Source of the DNA: Callipepla californica brunnescens
Taxonomy: Eukaryota > Chordata > Aves > Galliformes > Odontophoridae
Direction: 5' to 3'
Assembly (NCBI GenBank): GCA_023055505.1
Contig: JALIRH010000141.1
Coordinates: 499,501-563,500, forward strand
DNA length: 64,000 nt
The notes under the pieces were generated by a model that saw nothing but the letters and a program-made list of their open reading frames with translations, made no database searches and was not told the origin of the DNA. Positions 9,991-20,635 of the stretch are shown here, one piece after another. Every line of letters begins with the position of its first letter. The stretch's first letter is position 1. A program made the position numbers and the translations under genes.

Positions 9991-11791
9991 CAATTTGGAG
10001 GAAGGAAAAGGTATAGGAATTGGTTCATTGTTAGCGTTAGTCTTCAGGGTTAGGGTTCGGATTTAGCACTATGTTTCAGGTTCCTTTTAGGTTTAGTGAT
10101 AAGGATTAGGGGTACGTTTAGGTATTGTACAATGCTAAGTGTTAGCTTCTGGGTGGGGGTTGGGGTTAGATTAAGGGTGAGGGTTAGGGTTAGGACTAGA
10201 TTTAGGATTAGGTTTAGGAATAGGTTTTCTTTGATTGTTAGTGTGAGAGAAAGGTTAGGCCTTGGGTTTGTTTTTGGAATAGTTTTGGGTTTCAGAATAG
10301 GAATTGGGTTAGTATTTGGAATCTGATTGCTTTAGTATTAGTGTTAGGGTGGGGGTTAGAAGTTAGGTGAGCGTTGTGGTAATCTAATGCTTTGTGTTAG
10401 GCTTAGGGTTGGGCTTTTACTTGAGGTTGGTGTTAGGGTCAGCTTTAGTTTGAAGGTAGATTTAGAGTTTAAATTGTGGTCATGCTTTGGATTAGTTTTA
10501 GAGTTAGGGTAAGATTTAGGTTTCCTTTCAGTGTTAGGCTGTGAGAATTGTAGGCTTTGTGTTTTTGGGTTTGTGTTGGGTTTAGGAATTGGAATAGTGT
10601 TTGGGATAGTATTAGCGTTAAGGCTGGGGTTAGAGTTAGGTGATGGCTGTGGTAATCTAATGCTTTGTGTTAGGTTTAGGGTTGGGCTTCAATCTGGGGT
10701 TGGTTTTAAGGTCCCATTTAGATTTCAGGAAGAATTGGAGTTCAATTGAGGTAACGGTTAGGATTAGATTTAGGGTTCTGATAAGGGTTAGGTTAGGGTT
10801 AGGGTTTGGTTCCAAGTTGTTTTTAGGGTTAGGGTTAACGTTAGGTTTCAGGATAGGGTTAGGAATATAGCTAGGTGTTAGGTAAGGTTTAGTCCTGGGG
10901 TTTCAGTTCGGGTTAGGTGAAGCGTTAGTTTTACAGTTAGAAGACATGTTAGGGTTAGGGTTAGGTTTTGGTGTAGATTTAGGTTTAGGGTAAGGGTTAG
11001 GGATGTAGATGAAGGTTTAGTGGAAGGGGTAGGGTTCTCTTTAGTTTTAGGACCAGGGAAGGGTCCTAAAAGGGCCTTGGCTAAGGGTGAGTTTTAGTAT
11101 TTGATTTAGCGTTGCGTTCAGGTCTAGGTTAGTTTGAGTGTCAGGCTGAGAGAAGGGGTAGGCCTTGGGTTTGGTTCTGGCTTAGTGTTAGGTTTAGGAA
11201 TAGGAATAGTTTTGGTGTTTGGATTGGGTTTGGGGTTAGTAGTAGGGATTGGATTGGGGTTAGTGTTAGGTGAGATCTGCGGTAATCTGATGCTTTCTTT
11301 GAGGCTTGAGGTTTGAGCTTAAACGTGGTGTTGGTTTTAGGGTAGGATTTAGGGCTAGGGTTTGGTTGAGGGTAGCATTAGGTTTAGGTTTAGGGGAAGG
11401 GTTTTGGTTAGGGTAGAGGTTAGAATTCTGGTTTGGGTTAGGAATAGGGTTCTGGACAAGGTAAGGATTTAGTCCTAGGTTTCCAGTTAGGGTAAGGTGA
11501 AGTGCTGGTGTTCTAGTTAGGAGAAGAGTTAGGTTGAGGTTTCGGGTTAGGTTTTTTTGTCGATTCAGGTTTTAGGTAAGGGGTAGATTTTAGACAACAT
11601 GAGCTTTCTGGTCAGAGTAGGGTTAGGCCTTAGAATATGGATAAGATTAGGATAAATGTAGGGTTAGTTTCGGGTTTAGGTTAGTTTGAGTGTTAGGCTG
11701 AGAGAAGGGGAGGGCCTTGGGTTTGGGTTTGGTTTAGGGTTAAGATAAGGTTTAGGAATAGGAGTAGGTTTGGGGTTTGGATTGGGTTTGG
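9991..11791. repeat. Degenerate TTAGGG complex array, unit 1 right arm
   Basis: The repeats diverge and longer words appear in reverse orientation to the left arm: GGTAATCTAATGC at 10378-10390 and 10651-10663, GGTAATCTGATGC at 11281-11293, and GAGAAGGGGTAGGCCTTGGG near 11148. Open frames rich in G, L, V, R and F are repeat-derived. No gene is seen. Confidence 0.9.
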
Positions 11792-11990
11792 ACTTGATAG
11801 TGACTCCCCACTGAACCATAACATCAGGGCCCCATAAATATCATCGGAATTGGCAACACAAACGGTTTGATAGTAGCTACCCGATCTTCAGGTCCTCTGA
11901 TTGGAATGAACTCAGCACTTTGCTGGCTGTTCCTTGCACCTCCCACCCCACCTAATGTATGTGATGATTTGTATGATGTAACCCAAAACC
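11792..11990 (-). pseudogene. Retroviral protease/RT stub in macro-unit 2
   Basis: This is a copy of the class II ERV protease C-terminus and RT start, with the same flap and PFVLPIPM motifs on the minus strand. It is cut at the same internal RT point (ACTTGATAGTG) where unit 1 is continuous with the full ERV. Here the cut side joins TTAGGG-like DNA ending GGGTTTGG. It differs from unit 1 at a few bases, such as CACCTAATG in place of CAGCTAATG. Confidence 0.9.
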
Positions 11991-14900
11991 AAACCCCAGG
12001 CCTACCCCTTCTCTCACCCTGACACTCCAACCAAACCTCCGCCTAAACCTAACCCTAATATCTAAGCCTAAGCCTAACCCTTCCAATTGCCCTAGCCCTA
12101 ACACTAACCCTTTTCCTATACCTAACCCTGACCTCAACCCTGATCCTAACCTTTCCCTAACCCTAACACCAACCCGTAACATCATTTGAATCCTAATCCT
12201 ATTCCAAACCTTAACCCTATCCCAAGGCCTAACCCTACTCTGACCTTTACACTCCAACTAACCCAACCTCGATCAATAAATACAAATGGAATCCTAAACC
12301 TAAACCTAAACCTAAACCTACTGCTAACACCACAAGTCAGCCTACTTTTCTCCCTAAATCTAATCACAAATCTCAAAAAATCTTTGTCCCTAACCCTAAT
12401 CATAAATCCAGTCCAAACTCTGAAACTTTCCCAAAACCTATGCCTATTCCTAACACTTACTCTTACCCTAAGTCTATCCCTAACACTAACCCTTCTCCCA
12501 GACACAACCCTAAAGCCAACACTAATCCTAACCTAATCTTTATCCTAATCCTAAACCTAATCCTAACTCTTACCCTAATTCTAACTCTACCCTAACCCTA
12601 ACTCTGACCCTCAAACCAAACCCACATTTAAGCACAACCCTAATCCCGACACCTAGCATCAGATTACCACAACCCTAACGGAACCCTAACCCTAACACTA
12701 ATGCTAGGACTATCCCAAACCCTAACCCAAGTACTAGACCAAACCATACCCCTATCCCTCACTCTAAAACTAACAACCCTAACTAAACTCTAACCGTAAC
12801 CCTATCCCTAATACTAACACTAATCATCTTTTAAACACCAATGTTATTCCTATTCCTAAACCTTACCCAATCTCCAAATGAAATCCAAGGCCGGTGCCTT
12901 CTCACACCCTAACGATCAAACCAAACCTACATCTAAACCTAACCCTAAATCCAATCTTTACCCTAAACCATACACTTGCCCTGGCCTTAACACTAACCCT
13001 TTCCCTATACCTAACCCTAACCCTAACCTTAACACTAATTTGAGGCCTATCCCTAGTAGGAACCCAAAACCTAATTGGAATCTGAATCCTGTTCTTAACC
13101 TTAACCCTAACACGACTTAACTCTACTCTGACCCTAAAAGTCAAATGAACCCTACTCCTTACCCTAAACCTCAATCTAAACCTAAACCTAACCCTAAACC
13201 TAAACTTCACAAGAACACTCAACCTAATCCTAGCACTAACCTAAACTAAAACTAAAACACCTTTTTTGCTAACCCTAATCCTAAATCTAACCCTAACCCC
13301 AAAACTCCCCCAAACCTGACCCTAAACCTAATCCACTCCAAAATCCTTACCCTAACCCTAACCCCAAACACCCTAATACTAGAACTAAAGCAATCCTTCA
13401 CCCTAACCCTAAAACTAACAATTTAACTTTGACCCTAAAACTCAAATTCACCCTACATACACTTTATGCTACCTAGGTTAGGGTCAGGCTCAATCTGGGT
13501 TTTGTGTTGGGGTCAAAGGGATAGGGTTAGGGTAGAGTTCGAGTTAGGATGAAGGTAATGCTTACAGATATGTTTAGAGAATGGAACAGGGTTAGGGTTA
13601 AGGTTAGGGTAAGGTTGAAGGTTAGGCTCAGGGACAGATTTAGGGTTAGAGTTTGGGTTCCTTTTAGGTTTAGGGATAGGGTTAGGGTACGGTTAGGTAT
13701 TGTACAACGCTAAGTGTTAGCTTCTGGGTAAGGGATAGGGTTAGGGTAAGGGTTAGATTCAGGGTTAGGGTTAGCATTAGCATCAGGGTTAGGGTTATGG
13801 TAAGAGTTAGGATAGGGAATGGGATACAGTTAGGGTAAGGGTTAGGAATAGGGTTAGGGTTACATTAAGGTTAGGGTTAGTGTTTGGATCAGGGGTAGGG
13901 TTAGGACTAAAGTTAGAGTAAGGGCTAGGATTAGGGTTAGGGTTAGGGTAGGGGTACGGTTAGGGTAGAGTTAAGGTTAGGGTAGGGTTAGGGTTAGGGT
14001 AAGGGTTAGGGATAGGGTTAGGGTTAGGGTTAGGGTTAGGTTAGGGTTTGGGTTATGGTAAGAGTTAGGATAGGGATTGTGATACGGTTAGGGTAAGGGT
14101 TAGGAATAGGGATAGGGTTTGATTAGGGTAAGGGTTATTGTTTGGATTAGGGGTAGGGTTACGAATAAAGTTAGAGTTAGGGCTAGGATTAGGGTTAGGG
14201 TTCGGGATTGGATTAGTGTTAGGGTAAGGAATAAAGTTAGAGTTAGTGTTAGGATTAGGGTTAGGGAAAAGTAGGGTTAGGGGTAGGGTTAGGGTTAGGG
14301 ATAGGGTTAGGGTAGGGTTAGGGTTATGGTTTGGGTTAGGCTAGGGTTAGGGTAAGGGTTAGGGTTAGGGTTAGGGTTAGGGTAGGATTAGGGTTAGGGT
14401 AGGGTTAGGGTTACGGTTAGGGTTAGGGTTAGGGTTAGGGTTAGGGTTAGGGTGGGTTAGGGTTAGGGTTAGGGTTAAGGTTAAATTTATTGTTAGGGTT
14501 AGGGTTAGGGTTAGGGTTAGGGTTAGGGTTAGGGTTAGGTTAGGGTTGGGGTTAGGGTTATGGTTAGGGTTAGGGTTAGGGTATGCTTAGGGTTAGGGTA
14601 AAATTAGGGTTAGGGTTAGTGTTAGGGTTAGGGTTAAATTTATTGTTAGGTTTAGGGTTAAGGTTAGAGTTAGGGTTAGGGTTGAGGTTAGGGTTAGGGT
14701 TAGGGTTAGGGTTAGGGTTAGGGTTAGGGTTAGGGTTAGGGTTAGGGTTAGGGTTAGGGTTAGGGTTAGGGTTAGGTTAGGGTTAGGGTTAGGGTTAAGG
14801 TGAGAGTTAGGGTTAGGGTTAGGGTTAGGGTTAGGTAAGGGTTAGGGTTAGGGTAAGAATTAGGATAGGGATTGTGATAGAGTTAAGGTAAGGGCTAGGA

Positions 14901-17160
14901 ATTAGAGTTAGGGTTAGGGTTAGGATTAGGGTTAGGGTTAGGTTAGGGTTAGGGTTAGGGTTAAGGTTAGAGTTAGGGTTAGGGTTAGGGTTAGGGTTAG
15001 GTAAGGGTTAGGGTTAGGGTAAGAATTAGGATAGGGATTGTGATACAGTTAAGGTAAGGGTTAGGAATTAGGGTTAGGGTTAGGGTTAGGGTTAGGTTTA
15101 GGTTTAGGTTTAGGGTTAGGGTTAGGGTTAGGGTTAGGGTTAGGGTAGGTTAGGGTTAGGGTATGGTAGGGTTAGCGTTAGGGTAGGGTAAGGGTTAGCA
15201 TTAGGTTTAGGGTTAGGGTTAGGGTTAGAGTTAGTTTAGGGCTAGGGTTAGGGTTAGGGTTAGGGTTGGGGTTAGGGTTAGGGTTAATGTAGTTTAGGGC
15301 TAGGGTTAGGGTTAGGGTTAGGATAGGGTTAATGTAGGGTTAGGGTTAGTGCTAGGAATCAATTTGGAGGAAGGAAAAGGTATAGGAATTGGTTCATTGT
15401 TAGCGTTAGTCTTCAGGGTTAGGGTTCGGATTTAGCACTATGTTTCAGGTTCCTTTTAGGTTTAGTGATAAGGATTAGGGGTACGTTTAGGTATTGTACA
15501 ATGCTAAGTGTTAGCTTCTGGGTGGGGGTTGGGGTTAGATTAAGGGTGAGGGTTAGGGTTAGGACTAGATTTAGGATTAGGTTTAGGAATAGGTTTTCTT
15601 TGATTGTTAGTGTGAGAGAAAGGTTAGGCCTTGGGTTTGTTTTTGGAATAGTTTTGGGTTTCAGAATAGGAATTGGGTTAGTATTTGGAATCTGATTGCT
15701 TTAGTATTAGTGTTAGGGTGGGGGTTAGAAGTTAGGTGAGCGTTGTGGTAATCTAATGCTTTGTGTTAGGCTTAGGGTTGGGCTTTTACTTGAGGTTGGT
15801 GTTAGGGTCAGCTTTAGTTTGAAGGTAGATTTAGAGTTTAAATTGTGGTCATGCTTTGGATTAGTTTTAGAGTTAGGGTAAGATTTAGGTTTCCTTTCAG
15901 TGTTAGGCTGTGAGAATTGTAGGCTTTGTGTTTTTGGGTTTGTGTTGGGTTTAGGAATTGGAATAGTGTTTGGGATAGTATTAGCGTTAAGGCTGGGGTT
16001 AGAGTTAGGTGATGGCTGTGGTAATCTAATGCTTTGTGTTAGGTTTAGGGTTGGGCTTCAATCTGGGGTTGGTTTTAAGGTCCCATTTAGATTTCAGGAA
16101 GAATTGGAGTTCAATTGAGGTAACGGTTAGGATTAGATTTAGGGTTCTGATAAGGGTTAGGTTAGGGTTAGGGTTTGGTTCCAAGTTGTTTTTAGGGTTA
16201 GGGTTAACGTTAGGTTTCAGGATAGGGTTAGGAATATAGCTAGGTGTTAGGTAAGGTTTAGTCCTGGGGTTTCAGTTCGGGTTAGGTGAAGCGTTAGTTT
16301 TACAGTTAGAAGACATGTTAGGGTTAGGGTTAGGTTTTGGTGTAGATTTAGGTTTAGGGTAAGGGTTAGGGATGTAGATGAAGGTTTAGTGGAAGGGGTA
16401 GGGTTCTCTTTAGTTTTAGGACCAGGGAAGGGTCCTAAAAGGGCCTTGGCTAAGGGTGAGTTTTAGTATTTGATTTAGCGTTGCGTTCAGGTCTAGGTTA
16501 GTTTGAGTGTCAGGCTGAGAGAAGGGGTAGGCCTTGGGTTTGGTTCTGGCTTAGTGTTAGGTTTAGGAATAGGAATAGTTTTGGTGTTTGGATTGGGTTT
16601 GGGGTTAGTAGTAGGGATTGGATTGGGGTTAGTGTTAGGTGAGATCTGCGGTAATCTGATGCTTTCTTTGAGGCTTGAGGTTTGAGCTTAAACGTGGTGT
16701 TGGTTTTAGGGTAGGATTTAGGGCTAGGGTTTGGTTGAGGGTAGCATTAGGTTTAGGTTTAGGGGAAGGGTTTTGGTTAGGGTAGAGGTTAGAATTCTGG
16801 TTTGGGTTAGGAATAGGGTTCTGGACAAGGTAAGGATTTAGTCCTAGGTTTCCAGTTAGGGTAAGGTGAAGTGCTGGTGTTCTAGTTAGGAGAAGAGTTA
16901 GGTTGAGGTTTCGGGTTAGGTTTTTTTGTCGATTCAGGTTTTAGGTAAGGGGTAGATTTTAGACAACATGAGCTTTCTGGTCAGAGTAGGGTTAGGCCTT
17001 AGAATATGGATAAGATTAGGATAAATGTAGGGTTAGTTTCGGGTTTAGGTTAGTTTGAGTGTTAGGCTGAGAGAAGGGGAGGGCCTTGGGTTTGGGTTTG
17101 GTTTAGGGTTAAGATAAGGTTTAGGAATAGGAGTAGGTTTGGGGTTTGGATTGGGTTTGG
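11792..17160. repeat. Telomere-like macro-unit 2 (5,369 bp)
   Basis: This is a second head-to-tail copy. The retroviral stub sits at 11792-~11990, degenerate CCCTAA from ~12000, the CCTAGG switch at 13472-13477, TTAGGG-rich DNA at ~13480-15360, and the complex arm to 17160. It is 18 bp longer than unit 1, equal to three TTAGGG repeats. Part of the net difference is a longer perfect run near 14690-14780. Sequence identity to unit 1 is very high by eye, with scattered single-base changes. Confidence 0.93.
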
Positions 17161-17360
17161 ACTTGATAGTGACTCCCCACTGAACCATAACATCAGGGCC
17201 CCATAAATATCATCGGAATTGGCAACACAAACGGTTTGATAGTAGCTACCCGATCTTCAGGTCCTCTGATTGGAATGAACTCAGCACTTTGCTGGCTGTT
17301 CCTTGCACCTCCCACCCCACCTAATGTATGTGATGATTTGTATGATGTAACCCAAAACCA
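17161..17360 (-). pseudogene. Retroviral protease/RT stub in macro-unit 3
   Basis: This is the third copy of the same fragment, with the same breakpoint and the same base variants as unit 2. Units 2 and 3 are therefore closer to each other than to unit 1. Confidence 0.9.
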
Positions 17361-20300
17361 AACCCCAGGCCTACCCCTTCTCTCACCCTGACACTCCAAC
17401 CAAACCTCCGCCTAAACCTAACCCTAATATCTAAGCCTAAGCCTAACCCTTCCAATTGCCCTAGCCCTAACACTAACCCTTTTCCTATACCTAACCCTGA
17501 CCTCAACCCTGATCCTAACCTTTCCCTAACCCTAACACCAACCCGTAACATCATTTGAATCCTAATCCTATTCCAAACCTTAACCCTATCCCAAGGCCTA
17601 ACCCTACTCTGACCTTTACACTCCAACTAACCCAACCTCGATCAATAAATACAAATGGAATCCTAAACCTAAACCTAAACCTAAACCTACTGCTAACACC
17701 ACAAGTCAGCCTACTTTTCTCCCTAAATCTAATCACAAATCTCAAAAAATCTTTGTCCCTAACCCTAATCATAAATCCAGTCCAAACTCTGAAACTTTCC
17801 CAAAACCTATGCCTATTCCTAACACTTACTCTTACCCTAAGTCTATCCCTAACACTAACCCTTCTCCCAGACACAACCCTAAAGCCAACACTAATCCTAA
17901 CCTAATCTTTATCCTAATCCTAAACCTAATCCTAACTCTTACCCTAATTCTAACTCTCCCCTAACCCTAACTCTGACCCTCAAACCAAACCCACATTTAA
18001 GCACAACCCTAATCCCGACACCTAGCATCAGATTACCACAACCCTAACGGAACCCTAACCCTAACACTAATGCTAGGACTATCCCAAACCCTAACCCAAG
18101 TACTAGACCAAACCATACCCCTATCCCTCACTCTAAAACTAACAACCCTAACTAAACTCTAACCGTAACCCTATCCCTAATACTAACACTAATCATCTTT
18201 TAAACACCAATGTTATTCCTATTCCTAAACCTTACCCAATCTCCAAATGAAATCCAAGGCCGGTGCCTTCTCACACCCTAACGATCAAACCAAACCTACA
18301 TCTAAACCTAACCCTAAATCCAATCTTTACCCTAAACCATACACTTGCCCTGGCCTTAACACTAACCCTTTCCCTATACCTAACCCTAACCCTAACCTTA
18401 ACACTAATTTGAGGCCTATCCCTAGTAGGAACCCAAAACCTAATTGGAATCTGAATCCTGTTCTTAACCTTAACCCTAACACGACTTAACTCTACTCTGA
18501 CCCTAAAAGTCAAATTAACCCTACTCCTTACCCTAAACCTCAATCTAAACCTAAACCTAACCCTAAACCTAAACTTCACAAGAACACTCAACCTAATCCT
18601 AGCACTAACCTAAACTAAAACTAAAACACCTTTTTTGCTAACCCTAATCCTAAATCTAACCCTAACCCCAAAACTCCCCCAAACCTGACCCTAAACCTAA
18701 TCCACTCCAAAATCCTTACCCTAACCCTAACCCCAAACACCCTAATACTAGAACTAAAGCAATCCTTCACCCTAACCCTAAAACTAACAATTTAACTTTG
18801 ACCCTAAAACTCAAATTCACCCTACATACACTTTATGCTACCTAGGTTAGGGTCAGGCTCAATCTGGGTTTTGTGTTGGGGTCAAAGGGATAGGGTTAGG
18901 GTAGAGTTCGAGTTAGGATGAAGGTAATGCTTACAGATATGTTTAGAGAATGGAACAGGGTTAGGGTTAAGGTTAGGGTAAGGTTGAAGGTTAGGCTCAG
19001 GGACAGATTTAGGGTTAGAGTTTGGGTTCCTTTTAGGTTTAGGGATAGGGTTAGGGTACGGTTAGGTATTGTACAACGCTAAGTGTTAGCTTCTGGGTAA
19101 GGGATAGGGTTAGGGTAAGGGTTAGATTCAGGGTTAGGGTTAGCATTAGCATCAGGGTTAGGGTTATGGTAAGAGTTAGGATAGGGAATGGGATACAGTT
19201 AGGGTAAGGGTTAGGAATAGGGTTAGGGTTACATTAAGGTTAGGGTTAGTGTTTGGATCAGGGGTAGGGTTAGGAATAAAGTTAGAGTAAGGGCTAGGAT
19301 TAGGGTTAGGGTTAGGGTAGGGATACGGTTAGGGTAGAGTTAAGGTTAGGGTAGGGTTAGGGTTAGGGTAAGGGTTAGGGATAGGGTTAGGGTTAGGGTT
19401 AGGGTTAGGTTAGGGTTTGGGTTATGGTAAGAGTTAGGATAGGGATTGTGATACGGTTAGGGTAAGGGTTAGGAATAGGGATAGGGTTTGATTAGGGTAA
19501 GGGTTATTGTTTGGATTAGGGGTAGGGTTACGAATAAAGTTAGAGTTAGGGCTAGGATTAGGGTTAGGGTTCGGGATTGGATTAGTGTTAGGGTAAGGAA
19601 TAAAGTTAGAGTTAGTGTTAGGATTAGGGTTAGGGAAAAGTAGGGTTAGGGGTAGGGTTAGGGTTAGGGTTAGGGTTAGGGTAGGGTTAGGGTTATGGTT
19701 TGGGTTAGGCTAGGGTTAGGGTAAGGGTTAGGGTTAGGGTTAGGGTTAGGGTTGGGTTAGGGTTAGGGTAGGGTTAGGGTAAGGGTTAGGGTTAGGGTTA
19801 GGGTTAGGGTTAGGGTTAGGGTTAGGGTTAGGGTTAGGGTTAGGGTTAGGGTTAGGGTGGGTTAGGGTTAGGGTTAGGGTTAAGGTTAAATTTATTGTTA
19901 TTGTTAGGGTTAGGGTTAGGGTTAGGGTTAGGGTTAGGGTTAGGGTAGGGTTAGGGTTAGGGTTAGGGTTAGGGTTAGGTTAGGGTTGGGGTTAGGGTTA
20001 GGGTTAGGGTTAGGGTTAGGGTATGCTTAGGGTTAGGGTAAAATTAGGGTTAGGGTTAGTGTTAGGGTTAGGGTTAAATTTATTGTTAGGTTTAGGGTTA
20101 AGGTTAGAGTTAGGGTTAGGGTTGAGGTTAGGGTTAGGGTTAGGGTTAGGGTTAGGGTTAGGGTTAGGGTTAGGGTTAAGGTTAGGGTTAGGGTTAGGTT
20201 AGGGTTAGGGTTAGGGTTAAGGTGAGAGTTAGGGTTAGGGTTAGGGTTAGGGTTAGGGTTAGGTAAGGGTTAGGGTTAGGGTAAGAATTAGGATAGGGAT

Positions 20301-20635
20301 TGTGATACAGTTAAGGTAAGGGTTAGGAATTAGAGTTAGGGTTAGGGTTAGGATTAGGGTTAGGGTTAGGTTAGGGTTAGGGTTAGGGTTAAGGTTAGAG
20401 TTAGGGTTAGGGTTAGGGTTAGGGTTAGGGTTAGGTAAGGGTTAGGGTTAGGGTAAGAATTAGGATAGGGATTGTGATACAGTTAAGGTAAGGGTTAGGA
20501 ATTAGGGTTAGGGTTAGGGTTAGGGTTAGGTTTAGTTTTAGGTTTAGGGTTAGGGTTAGGGTTAGGGTTAGGGTAGGTTAGGGTTAGGGTATGGTAGCGT
20601 TAGGGTTAGGGTTAGAGTTAGTTTAGGGCTAGGGT
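17161..20635. repeat. Telomere-like macro-unit 3 (partial)
   Basis: The third copy starts with the same stub at 17161 and has the CCTAGG switch at 18841-18846. It ends at about 20635 inside the TTAGGG section, where the 591-bp satellite begins, so the complex right arm is missing. Its TTAGGG section differs from units 1 and 2 in repeat number, including a longer run near 19790-19860 and an extra TTATTG near 19900. Confidence 0.92.

Larger units (their letters stand above)
6441..11791. repeat. Telomere-like macro-unit 1 (5,351 bp)
   Basis: The unit starts inside the retroviral RT/protease sequence at ACTTGATAGTGACTCCCC and runs to the point where the same words occur again at 11792. Its order is a ~200-bp retroviral stub, degenerate CCCTAA (6650-8120), a strand switch at CCTAGG (8121-8126), TTAGGG-type repeats including near-perfect runs (8130-9990), then degenerate TTAGGG with longer conserved words (10000-11791). 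It overlaps the class II ERV at its left end because the ERV itself is the source of the stub. Confidence 0.92.

Noticed and set aside
6831..18591. Arg/Val-, Asn/Pro- and Gly/Leu-rich frames in the telomere-like blocks
   Set aside because: They are translations of degenerate CCCTAA/TTAGGG on both strands, repeated identically in each macro-unit.
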